NCBI RefSeq assembly: GCF_000350225.1
Contig: NW_005179261.1
Span: forward strand, 23,919 to 87,918
Source of the DNA: Chondrus crispus
Taxonomy: Eukaryota > Rhodophyta > Florideophyceae > Gigartinales > Gigartinaceae
DNA length: 64,000 bases
Reading direction: 5' to 3'
Shown: piece after piece, positions 9,257 through 18,685 of the stretch
Layout: each line of letters begins with the position of its first letter
Numbering within the stretch: the stretch's first letter is position 1
Notes under the pieces: generated by a model
What the model saw: only the letters and a program-made list of their open reading frames with translations
What the model was told of the DNA's origin: nothing
Database searches by the model: none
Program-made: the position numbers and the translations under genes

Positions 9257-12200
9257 ATGGAAAGCCCGCCGGCCGGTGATGGTCATGAGGCCGAGAGCGC
9301 AATGTCTTTCGCCGACATGTTTGACGGCTTCGTGCACGTTGACCCGGCGAGGTGTGTGCCCGGTGCGCGCATTCGCGCTGTCTCTAAATCTCGTGTACGT
9401 GCGCTCGCCCACAGCATCTCAACTCTGTCTTTTGTGTCAGCTTCCGCGGCCCTGACTGTGTACAAGGCGCTGCCGTCGGATCTCGTTCAAGCCGGCAAGG
9501 CCGTTGACGACCCAACCGCCGAGCGCGCAATCCAAGAGGGGGAAAAGACGGGAAATGTGTGGTATGGTGTGTGCGATGGCGCCGCGTTGCTCGAAGCCCT
9601 GGTTATGCTGGCAGAGGAGGCTCCCACTCCACAAGATCGCAAGGACTTCAAGGAGATGCGGCCACAAGCCCGACTGCTCCGAACGTGCAGCAGGCATTCC
9701 ATGGTTATGCTGGGCACGATGCTTAATGCCGCGTCATCCAATCGCGTGAAGCTCACCTACGCGGATATGCTTGTGGCTGGCAAGCACCTTCTCGACCAAG
9801 TCAGAGCTGTAGATGGAGAGTTACACCTCGTGCGACGGGCCATGGACATGTATCATTCTCTTGCCAGTAATGGCCGCAGAAAGGATGCAGCAGCCTATGC
9901 CCGCGTTTCGGACAATTCCAAGTTTGCGTCTTCTCCCGCTCAGGGATTTGAATCTGAGAACACATTTCGGCAGCGCCTGCAGATTGCACGGAAGTTTCAT
10001 TGGCCGGCGCTCTACCTCATGCAGAGCGTGATGACGGAGATCGGATACGAAAATCTCTGGACGTCTTCAAACACGAAGGCAACTGGGATTCACAAGCTGA
10101 CTAGCCTACAACAAAAGAGATTGATTACGCGCGTGAAATTTCTCAAGAAAGATACCGGGGCGGTGACAAAATCACAGGTGGATGCTGCTAGCTTTGCCAT
10201 GGCCGTAACGTCCGCGCATATTTCTCGGCTACTCGGCTATCTGGGCTACAATGTCTACGTGAACGATGATGCTGGCCTCGAGGCAGTGGACGAGAACTGT
10301 ACAGTACCAGAGAAAACCCCGACGGGTGAATTTCGTCGCGAGCTGCTGCATATGGTGAACACTGGCGCGGCAGACAAATTGATTGCAGAGCAGATTTCAG
10401 ACCAGGGAACAGCTGCTGACACCTCCCACATGATCCCGCCCGCACTCCTGCAGGCGGCACGGGCGGGGGGGGAGGACAGCGCGACAAGATGCCGCGTAGC
10501 TGAGGGAAGGACTAACATCGCTCAGGTGTCTCGAAACGGGGTCGCAGAAAAAAATGAAATGGGCGACAGCGAAACCCGTGGTCCCGCACCGGTTCAGCCT
10601 GAATTATCTGATGGAGAAGGCCCCCTTTCTGATTACGATGTTCAGAGTGCTCCACATACGCCGGGATTACCCAATGATCCAAACACTCCAGGCTCACCCA
10701 CGGCTCTACAGATGCCCCTACCGAAAGGGAAGCAGGTGCTCAACATCGAAGCATCCGCTGTAGCAAGAGAAAAGCTCTCTTGCATGAATATCGAAATGTT
10801 CCGCGAGTCGTTCGAATTATTCTCATCAAAATCGTACTTTGGAGATCATGTTCGAGGCAGAGCAATGCTTGTCATTGTCGATCTACCCTATAATATTGGC
10901 GTATCAAAGGGCACTAGAGACTTTATTAGCGCGGAAGATGTGAAGCGAGTCGTAACTCATGCAGCAGAGGCCTGTGCAACGCGTGGGAATATACTGCTTT
11001 TCTGTTCATGGCAGACCTATGTCCTAATTGTGACAACGCTACAGAACATGGGCTCGAGTTGTCCGGTTTACTTCAACATAATACCAATTACCATCGAGAG
11101 GGAAGTAGTGCTTCGACGACGAGCGCCTGGGAAGATGATGAGACCGGATAACGGACAGGAACTGGTTCTTGTGCTCTACAAAAGCATCGATCGATTTACG
11201 CATTTGGACCAGCCCTATTCATATCTTAAACATACGACGCGAGATCGAACAGTGAATATTATCGACCATGTCCGTCCCTTTTCGGGTAAGTTCCTGTGGA
11301 ACTCCTATTTTGAGGGATACCTCGATACGGACGACGTCTACAGCACTCAGACCTCTGGGCTCCGTGCGCCGCGCGGCTCGCGGCGCCGTAAGCAAATTCG
11401 TCCTGAGCAGAAGTCGATAGACCTCCTGAAAGACTTGGGCCTTGCGTACTGCAAGCCCGGCGGGCTCTGGTACGACTGCATGTGCGGAACAGGTACAGCC
11501 GGGATTGCTGCGCTTGAACTCGGATCTCCTGCTGTAATGACGGACATTGACTTCGACTGTATTGACGCATCCGCACCGCTGCTTTTGCAGCTTCTAGAGA
11601 AACGTAAGATGATGCAAGGAGCGAAGAAACATCTCCAGCGTCGCAAAAACACGTTGCCGGAGTCTTCCTCCGACGAAGGACCTGAAAAAGCCGAGGTCTC
11701 ATCCCATTTAGGATCCGTTTCTGAACAAGAGAGCCACGCTGGTGATGACGACATGATAAATGCGAGCGAAATCGATGCAAATGTTGAGCCAGGCAGCGGT
11801 GAAGGAGCAAGGAGCGCAATTCGTGATGGCTGCGATATAATAAAAGTCGGCAAAGACGACGAAAGGGAAGAGGCGGAGCCGCCTACGAAGAAGCAAAAGA
11901 TGGAGATTGCCGGCGGCGATGCTGACACGGATCAGCAACTTCTGCAGCTACTTGATCAAATGTCTTCGAGCAGAAATTTGCCATTGATGCGCAAGAGGAG
12001 GGGTCGGAGGATGACAGCTGCCAGAGGGTTTAGATGCGCAGCAGCCTCCATCTGCGCAGTTCTCAGTGATGATGAGCTGACGTTTGACATGAAATGCGGG
12101 AACATGGCGTGCGCGAGTGATGCGAATGGCGGTGGACGTCTGCATGATATGTGTGCAGGGAAGGTATGGATGAGCACTGCGGCAAAGAAGCTGGATTTGT

Positions 12201-12280
12201 GGAGCGAGCCAGCGAATGGCGAGCCGGGATACTGCTCCCTCACATGCTGGAAGATGGTAGCGAGATCAGCCCGCATGTAA
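9257..12280 (+). CDS. ParB-like domain fused to N6_N4-type DNA methyltransferase
   Basis: Intact 1007-aa frame. Residues about 24-120 resemble the ParB/sulfiredoxin N-terminal fold: a V-D-P start, SKSRVRALAHSI, then YGVCDGAALLEALVML where ParB has its (V/I)DGxxR motif. The methyltransferase core follows in beta-class order. Motif IV is DLPYNIG at 542-548 (canonical DPPY, here Leu in the second place). Motif I comes later at 739-749 (YDCMCGTGTAG), then VMTDIDFDCID. This order matches PF01555 adenine-N6 or cytosine-N4 methyltransferases, not MT-A70. A PTKKQKM nuclear-signal-like stretch sits near 875, and a Cys/His cluster (KCGNMAC ... LHDMC ... YCSLTCW) closes the protein. ParB-methyltransferase fusions are known from phages and bacterial mobile elements. 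Predicted role: nuclear DNA modification. The Leu substitution makes catalysis uncertain. Confidence 0.75.
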   Translation: MESPPAGDGHEAESAMSFADMFDGFVHVDPARCVPGARIRAVSKSRVRALAHSISTLSFVSASAALTVYKALPSDLVQAGKAVDDPTAERAIQEGEKTGNVWYGVCDGAALLEALVMLAEEAPTPQDRKDFKEMRPQARLLRTCSRHSMVMLGTMLNAASSNRVKLTYADMLVAGKHLLDQVRAVDGELHLVRRAMDMYHSLASNGRRKDAAAYARVSDNSKFASSPAQGFESENTFRQRLQIARKFHWPALYLMQSVMTEIGYENLWTSSNTKATGIHKLTSLQQKRLITRVKFLKKDTGAVTKSQVDAASFAMAVTSAHISRLLGYLGYNVYVNDDAGLEAVDENCTVPEKTPTGEFRRELLHMVNTGAADKLIAEQISDQGTAADTSHMIPPALLQAARAGGEDSATRCRVAEGRTNIAQVSRNGVAEKNEMGDSETRGPAPVQPELSDGEGPLSDYDVQSAPHTPGLPNDPNTPGSPTALQMPLPKGKQVLNIEASAVAREKLSCMNIEMFRESFELFSSKSYFGDHVRGRAMLVIVDLPYNIGVSKGTRDFISAEDVKRVVTHAAEACATRGNILLFCSWQTYVLIVTTLQNMGSSCPVYFNIIPITIEREVVLRRRAPGKMMRPDNGQELVLVLYKSIDRFTHLDQPYSYLKHTTRDRTVNIIDHVRPFSGKFLWNSYFEGYLDTDDVYSTQTSGLRAPRGSRRRKQIRPEQKSIDLLKDLGLAYCKPGGLWYDCMCGTGTAGIAALELGSPAVMTDIDFDCIDASAPLLLQLLEKRKMMQGAKKHLQRRKNTLPESSSDEGPEKAEVSSHLGSVSEQESHAGDDDMINASEIDANVEPGSGEGARSAIRDGCDIIKVGKDDEREEAEPPTKKQKMEIAGGDADTDQQLLQLLDQMSSSRNLPLMRKRRGRRMTAARGFRCAAASICAVLSDDELTFDMKCGNMACASDANGGGRLHDMCAGKVWMSTAAKKLDLWSEPANGEPGYCSLTCWKMVARSARM

Positions 12281-12447
12281 AAGTTTCTTCCTGGCCTCTT
12301 TAGGTAGTGCAGGATGTTTTTTGTCTGAAGTCCTTGACATCTGTCAATGGTCCGCCTTGACAACGAAGAATAAATCACGACTTAGTGCAATCAGTAAGCA
12401 CAGCTCTGCTGTCAATTTTCTCAGCTCTCAGTTAGGTCCCTACTGCG

Positions 12448-13335
12448 TTGCAGCAGAATAGGAAGAAGACGTGCAAGAGGAGCGGAACGGGGACAACACC
12501 GACGACCTCGGTAGTAGATTACAAGCAAGAAACGAGGTTCAAAAATGAAAACGACGAGGAAGCAAAGACAACGACGCACAGGAAGGAAACAAAAGCGGAT
12601 GTCAGACGCGATGATGCTGAGGACGAGAGTGAGATGACGACATGGTACGGATGAATCTAGTGGCAAAGGCATTTTTCGGAGCAGGGGGTACTGACAAGCC
12701 AGACTTTCATGCGATGAAGGAGGGTGAAATCGGACGGACTCTCCCCCAAGGCTGTGGACTTAGGCGCAGAAGTGCTGCCAGGGTGGGGCAGCTGGGAGGG
12801 GGTCAGGATGAAGAAGCGTCGCAAGGACGGGCAGGCTGAAAGCGCGTTTGCGCGGGCCTCTCGCGAGCGCTTGGCCACGGGTCGCTCGAAGGCGCTCTGC
12901 GCTAGCGCGGACTGGGACCTGTCGCGCGTGATCCTGGACGAGCGGCAGATCAAACAGGCGACGCAGTTGAAGCTGGCTTCGGGCCCGTTTCCGTTCACGT
13001 CCGGGGCGCAGTGGCCGCGCGACGCGACCGCGCCCGTGTGCTGCGACCTGCCCACAGTGCGGGCTTTCCAGGAGCAGGTCACCGGGCGCATCAAGAAGAT
13101 GGCCACTATTTCTTCCAAGCCTATCAGCCTCTCAAGCGGGCTTGCCGCCGTCCTGCAAGACCGCAAGCGCAAGATCGAGGCGAGCAGTGGGGTTTTAGCG
13201 CGGCATCAGCAGAGTTGTGTCACGTCCACGCGCTGGATTCGATCCGCCGCTTTGATCCGACCGCATCCCACCCAATCGTTGCCCGCGTTGTGCGTTGTGT
13301 CACCCTCTAATTTACTCCGCTGTTCCGTACGATAG
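12448..13335 (+). pseudogene. UTP14: UTP14 C-terminal part, frames broken
   Basis: UTP14 is a nucleolar component of the SSU processome (U3 snoRNP) needed for 18S rRNA maturation. The frame opening at 12642 has LVAKAFFGAGGTDKPDF, matching the AFAGDDV...DF region. From about 12724 another frame carries the hallmark LPGWGSWEG, then DLSRVILDERQIKQATQLK, GPFPFTSGAQW and a C-terminal block ending in SSKPISL, in the family order. The frame changes around 12654 and again at a GGG run near 12719. The N-terminal half is missing; the methyltransferase gene ends 168 bp upstream. This could be a truncated gene, a pseudogene copy, or a gene whose 5' part is hidden by introns or assembly error. Confidence 0.8.
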
Positions 13336-13466
13336 GCCGGCTCCCGTCAATTCATTCACCTCCCCCCAGCCTGCCAACATTTATTATTATACGCACCCTG
13401 CTCTATCCCCAGCCCAGCTCCCCTGTCCCTCTCCCCATTCGCAGTGTCTCACCCTCCCATCACAAT

Positions 13467-14627
13467 ATGAAGCGCTCTTCTTCAAAGCTCATCGGCAAGG
13501 TGAGCTCCATGCGCAATTTGAACAAGCTCGAGTACAAGTTGGGGTTCGACCTCCACATCGAGTCCGCGGACAAGATTATAGCGTCAAGTGATTTTGTCGT
13601 TACCTGGGAACGGGGAGCCAAGGTTATGTTAATGAAGGCTGCAAAAATTGACAGGTCTTCTCGCATCGCTCATTTCGGAGGCGAAGTTCTTTCACAAGAA
13701 GTCACTCTCTTCAAGAAGAAGGAGGGCTCCAACTTCGAAGACAAAGTCTACAGGCTTGCCGTTCGTCAGAACTCTCAGCGTGGTAAGATTATCGGCAAGA
13801 TTAAGCTCCTTTTTGCCGATTATGTTGAGATTCCGTCATACTCGAAGCGCGTGGGCGCCCCGCTTTCCTGTGGTGGCCGTATCGCCATGTGCGTCGTTTC
13901 TACGTTTCTCGCAGAGGCAAAAATAGGAAACCATCTCGCGGCACAGCCCTCTTCGGCTCTTACGATCCGGGATCAGATGACCAGTCATCTACGGTCGGAG
14001 ATGACGACGAAGGTCGGAAATCGATGCCGGTGATTCTCTAGACGACATCGGTGTTGACGATGCTACCCTTAACGTGCAACCACCGCAACCTAAATCGCAG
14101 CAATACTTGAGAAACCCCTCGAATCTTAATCGTCAAGGGAATACACCCGCTCCTGGAGATCCTGTACAGAAGTCAAAGATACAACGCAAGCCATCTGCGT
14201 CACCGAGAACCGTGTTTTCAGGGACTGACTTGTCACTTGGAACCTCATACAGCAGTCATTTTAGAAGTACTGAGACGGACGTCGGTGCCATTAACACGGC
14301 AGGACCATCACGGGTTGAGTGTGACAAGCTGCGTAGGGAAAATCGAGCGCTCAGGCGACAGAACGATGAACTTCTTCAAGACAAGGAATCGCTTGAACGG
14401 GAGCTAGAGGACAGCCGGTATGGAGAAGACGCAGAATCTCTTAAAAACTGATGGCAGAAAACACAGCTCTGAGACGAGATGTAGGGGATCTGGAGGTAAA
14501 GCTTTCAAGGGAGCTCGTCTATTCAGATGTCGTGCGTGATTTGCGAGAGGCGAAAATGGCACTCGCTATTCTAACTTTGGAGAAAGATGAGTTGCACCAG
14601 CAATTGAGAAAGCTGAGGAGGGGTTAA
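13467..14627 (+). CDS. NT-C2 domain plus coiled-coil protein (EEIG1/EHBP1-like), frame-shifted
   Basis: Residues about 22-150 of the first segment (13467-14033) match the NT-C2 domain (PF10358), a C2-like membrane- or protein-binding module: LEYKLGFDLHIESADKI, VVTWERGAK, GEVLSQEVTLF, GKIKLLFADYVEIPS. The continuation lies in other frames: an acidic linker, then a Ser/Pro-rich stretch and coiled coil (14074-14451), and a final coiled-coil segment 14451-14627 ending LRKLRRG. All three frame changes fall at A-runs (13919-13923, 14018-14020, 14443-14447), and one extra A at each would give a single frame of about 387 aa. The gene may therefore be intact in the organism. NT-C2 proteins act in membrane traffic and cytoskeletal anchoring. 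Confidence 0.7.
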
Positions 14628-15010
14628 GAAGTGACAGGACGGTGTTCCTGTCAGCGAGCAGTCAGGAAGTCGGTCGGGGAGTACTGCCACTGCAGATGCG
14701 ACTTATTTGGCACCATGAAAGGGGGCCTTCATGCTTGGTACATATAACTTGAAGATGGTTGGGGTTCGGATGACTACTAGTTCGACTTATGTGTGTAGCA
14801 CGTCAAATACAGCATTCCAGACATATATAAACGTGGAAATGACTTTTTGAACAACGAGAAAACGTTGCATCATCTTCGTATATTGTGGGAGGGCAAAGAC
14901 GACCAGGATTGCCCCCGAAGTAATATCTACCTACGGTACATAGGCAAATCTCGCTCCGAGTCTATATAAATACATACACAACATCTAACTCTCGAGGGCA
15001 AAAAACCTTA
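14628..15010. other. Intergenic interval
   Basis: No gene. It contains two TATATAAA-type sequences (near 14824 and 14961) that could be promoter or 3' flank features. Confidence 0.25.
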
Positions 15011-15232
15011 CTAGCTGCTTCCGCCACCGCCACCACCAGCACTGCTGCCATCTCCAAAAGCGAAATATCTGCCATCAGCCCCCGACCGCCGCGCCTCAGC
15101 GACAGCAGCCGTATCCAACCGCGTCAATTCAGGACTTGTAGTGATGGGCGTTTGATCGCGTCGATGTGAATTCAAGTCGTTCATCATGTCGAGTGTGATA
15201 AAATCGCTGTAAAAATGATGAGCCCTTCGCAT
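15011..15232 (-). CDS. Small unrecognised ORF with Gly-rich tail
   Basis: 73-aa frame with ordinary composition (HHFYSDFITLDMMNDLNSH) ending in a Ser/Gly tail before a stop. The frame stays open upstream for about 20 codons (VYEPEYNF), so this may be the 3' part of a longer minus-strand host gene whose upstream part is in another frame or exon. No domain is recognised. Confidence 0.3.
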   Translation of the reverse strand: MRRAHHFYSDFITLDMMNDLNSHRRDQTPITTSPELTRLDTAAVAEARRSGADGRYFAFGDGSSAGGGGGGSS

Positions 15233-15536
15233 GCGAAAGTTATACTCCGGTTCATAAACATCTCCGCCACTGGGTTGACCGTTATTCGTTCAGGCCTCGA
15301 CTGTTTTCGGCTCCAGGACCGCTCTGTCGAGATAGGGAAGTGGCGCAGGTGGGTGCAGATACGATCGGTGACGACAGCGATGAGGGAAATGTGGATATGG
15401 CATCCGGTAATGGAATGGAAGAGGCAATAAAGACGACGACCGGACAAGAGACTAGCAAAGACGACGTCCAGTACGTAAGGTTCGCGCTGCAATGTACAGT
15501 ATTTAGTTGAAATTTTCATATTAAATATACACTTAC

Positions 15537-15778
15537 CGGCTACCGTGATGGCGTGACAGTCACGGAGAGGGCTACAAGAGCACCAAGAGACCTCCCTGGG
15601 TCAAAATGCAAGCAGAAGACGCTAAAATACTTGCAGAACCCCTAAGGGGCTCCCATTACTTATTGTCTAGTGTTTTCAATGACTGCAGAATGGTTAAGCA
15701 ACTTTTGGTGGGCTTATAACATAACTAAAGAAAAGAACGATCTTTGCACTAGAAACCGATCTACCAGAAACCCCTGTT
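15537..15778 (-). repeat. 245-bp dispersed repeat, copy 2
   Basis: Inverted copy of 3481-3726. It joins directly to the truncated gag frame at its right end, where the minus strand reads TTAACAGGGG, and ends at its left side next to AT-rich DNA. Confidence 0.65.
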
Positions 15779-17397
15779 AAACCTTGACGCGGGGGACGAC
15801 CCTCGCCGACCGCTTGCCGGAGTAGATTGCGCGCCCCGGGGCGCGTCTCCATCTGGTACCGGTAGTTCCTGTACGCCGTGAACATTCGTTGTTCCGGCGA
15901 CAGGAACGGGCAGGCGTACATGGCGTGTCCGTACGTACGACATAGCCAGCACACGTACGCGCTGCCGTCCGTTGAGGCGAAGGTCGCCGCGTGACGCGCC
16001 TCCTCGTCGGTGAGGAGGGGCACGCGAGGGGCTTCACCTCCGGTATCTCGGTTTGAGATGTCGAGCTCAGCGATCCGGGGGTCCGTACCCCTGGGTGCTC
16101 TTGGAGTGGCCGCGAACGCGGTCGCGTAGCTCGACGTCGTTCCGGTCGACATCGGTGAAGGGGATCGACCCCCTACTGGCCCTGCTCCTTGCGTAATGAG
16201 GACAGGGTCGGCCTGCCACTCATCCTCCCCGACATGGAGGGTAGAGGCGGGCGAACTTGTTGCGGCGGACTTCGTAGTCCTGCCAGCCCTCCCTGCCGGT
16301 TTCGAATCCGGCAGAGGTAAACCGCGTCGAGCGCGGTAGGTGGTTCCTTCTGCCGTTGCGATACGGCAGATGGTCAGAAGATCGGTCTTCTGGCGGCTCG
16401 GCAGCCGCTGCACTGTCTCGGAAACTGCGGCACGGGTCGCAGGAGCGAGTCCCCGCACGAAGTAGTGCGCGAGGGACTGTTCGGAGAACACTGCCGTGCA
16501 CCGGAACGCGGCCGTTTCGAGCCGGTCCGCGAACGTGCTCTCCGTTTCGTGAGATTGCTGTCGCGCCGTCGCGACAGCGTCGTACGCTTCACCTAACACG
16601 TCGTCGGTTAGGTAGCGTTTCAGGAACTGGTTCACGAGCCCCGGCCAACTCACGTCGTCGTGTAGTTGTCCGGCGCGGAGGCCACGCATCGTATAACTCG
16701 TATACAGGCGCTCCGCGTCGCGCTCTAAGAAGTGCGCGAGGACTCTCACGGCAACACCTTCGGTCAGGTGTTGCGAGTTGAAGGTTATCCGAATATCCTT
16801 CAAGAACGGTAGGAGTTGGATCGGGTCCGTACCGTCAAAGCTCCTCATCGTGGGACGGATCCCACGGCAGCGTTGGACGTACTTCGCGATCCGTCCCGCG
16901 TCACCCGAGGTGACGAGCCTCGAGGTGTTATCCAAGCGGTACATACGATAGTCAGCGACGGCGCTGAACTCTTGGATCATCGTATGCACCGGCTCGAGCC
17001 CGGGTTCGGCGGGACCTAGCGTGCCGAAGGAGGTAACCGGTAGCGTACGGACGTCTACCGGACCTGGATGCTCGGCATAACTTGCCGGCGGGTAGCCGCC
17101 CCAGCGGGGATCGACGGGGAACATCGGTTCTCCGGATCCGCGGGCGGCTCCTCCACGGTCCTGTTCGTCCGCGTACGATACGCGGTCCATCTGCCGCCTA
17201 CTTACGGGGATAGGCGGAAATGCTTGGGTCTCGGACGCGAGATTCGCGCCCATCGGGGGACGGTTTCCTTCCGCAGTCCGACTGGCGTCGGCGCCAGTCG
17301 GACGCCAACCTTCCGGAGCGACGGCGCTCGGAGGCACGGCACCACCGGGCCCTCTCGTGGGGGCACCGGGCAGCCTTGCGGCCATGGTCCGTTCCAT
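15694..17397 (-). pseudogene. LTR-B retrotransposon gag, main part
   Basis: 567-aa frame. It has a Pro/Gly-rich start, a helical gag core (FLKDIRITFNSQHLTEGVA, LYTSYTMRGLRAGQLHDD, FADRLETAAFRCTAV) and a CCHC zinc knuckle, CWLCRTYGHAMYAC (C-x2-C-x4-H-x4-C). Gag packages the element RNA into particles. The last 25 or so residues are encoded by the inserted 245-bp repeat, so the natural C-terminus and the whole pol region are gone. The upstream part of gag lies in another frame at 17202-17906. Ty3/gypsy-like affiliation is likely but cannot be settled without pol. Confidence 0.75.
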
Positions 17398-17906
17398 GTC
17401 ACGAGCACGCTGTCGCGTAGCGTTGAGCTCGGCGAGAGGTGCGCGAACGCACCCAACGGCTCTGCTGACGGGGAAGGTCGATCGTCGGGACGTCTCGTCG
17501 AGGCCGGCCTCATGGGGCGACCTTGCCCGTGCAGTACGGGCTGTGCGAGGCGTGAGTCTTCGACGAGCACCAGTCGCGAGTGTAACTCGTCGACTAGTGC
17601 TCGGAGATTCTCCAAGGACTGGCTGACTCGATCGAACCTCCCTTCACGTAGGGAGCGGAGCTCGTCCATACATCGCGAGTAGACGGCGTCCGTCACGTCT
17701 ATACGGAGTGAAGTACGGACTTCCTCGATGTAGTCAGCTATGCGATCGAACATCGCAGCCGCTTGACCTTCGGGGGACTCGGGCGACGGTTCGCGGTCTC
17801 GGAGACCAGCGTCGCCGTCGCCGAACGGCGGTGATGGTGCGTGCAAAGCGGCCGCCCTCGGATCCGCCGGTTCGGACCGGATCGAGGTGGCGTATTCTTG
17901 ACTCAT
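17202..17906 (-). pseudogene. LTR-B gag, N-terminal segment in another frame
   Basis: The segment begins MSQEYATSIRSEP (ATG at 17904-17906), 76 nt downstream of the LTR. A coiled coil follows (RIADYIEEVRTSLRIDV, LENLRALVDELHSRLVLVE). Around 17400-17500 the coding continuity passes to a second frame (AELNATRQRARDMER) that leads into the main gag frame. This could be a decay frameshift, a sequencing indel or programmed frameshifting. No slippery heptamer was identified. Confidence 0.6.
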
Positions 17907-17968
17907 CTCAACGCGTACGGACGCGGAGGAAAAAGAAAGTCTTCTCGGAAAGATCTCGGGGTCTTCTA

Positions 17969-17981
17969 GGTCGGGAGACCA
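17969..17981 (-). promoter_or_regulatory. Primer-binding site of LTR-B element
   Basis: On the minus strand TGGTCTCCCGACC lies one base after the LTR end. Starting with TGG right after the 5' LTR is what a tRNA 3'-end (…CCA) primer site requires. The tRNA species was not determined. Confidence 0.55.
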
Positions 17982-17982
17982 C

Positions 17983-18685
17983 TGTAGCATAAACACCCCC
18001 AGACGACTGGAGGTGTATGCGCAGTTCGACCTGTAGACCCCGGATCGGAGAAGGGGTGAAGCGGGCCAACCAGCTACGGAACCGGGCTCGGGCCCGGGTA
18101 GCGGTGGTAGAGCGAGAGCGAGCAGGGACGCGCGCACGCACGAGCGGATCGACGCCTCGACGCCCCGGAGCAGCACTGGGTGACGTACCAGTGCTGACGG
18201 GCGGAGGTGGTTCCGTGCTCGCTCGCGTGCTGCGCGTCCACTCCGGCTCGGCTCCGAGTAAACGCGCGCGAGGAGCGAAGGCGACGTTTAGAATAAGCTG
18301 GGTGGACTGACCTTGGCGGTCGGTTGAGGACAAGCCCGTGCTTATCCCCTTCCGCCGCCGTCGGTCCGCCCCATATGTAATATACAAAACAATCTATCAT
18401 AACACTACAGTACCGAGGTACTGTAGTGGGCTACTGTAGTGCAGGTCGGCCTGCACTGTAATACTGTCAGCTATGTCGAGGCTGACAGTACACGTATTAC
18501 TCGTGGTGCGTGCGCGCTTCGTTCGCGCGCTGTACACGTGTGCACGTGTATGCGCGTGTCCCTTGTCCCCGTGGTGTACACGTGGACACGCGCGGTTGTA
18601 CTGTAGAGCTCGACGCTCTACAGTAGCTGATCTAGTTCTTGATCTAATCTAATTTAAAGCCCCAGGGGGGGGGGGTTATGCTACA
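17983..18685 (-). repeat. LTR family B, 5' LTR of the gag element
   Basis: 703 bp with perfectly inverted ends (TGTAGCATAA at one side, TTATGCTACA at the other). On the minus strand it reads U3, a TATA-like TGTATATTA (around 18390), then R/U5 and the primer site. U3 holds four hairpins: 18403-18428, 18439-18456, 18464-18488 and 18600-18624. Other copies: 24049-24654, 27530-28130, 48132-48804. Its outer end cuts the Tigger transposase at 18686. Confidence 0.8.

Noticed and set aside
9257-12280. MT-A70/METTL3-type RNA methyltransferase
   Set aside because: No DPPW; motif IV precedes motif I and the QKxxxLL...GTGT block is that of N6_N4 (PF01555) enzymes.
9257-12280. DIRS retrotransposon methyltransferase
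   Set aside because: No reverse transcriptase, RNase H or tyrosine recombinase nearby, and the ParB-like head is foreign to DIRS elements.
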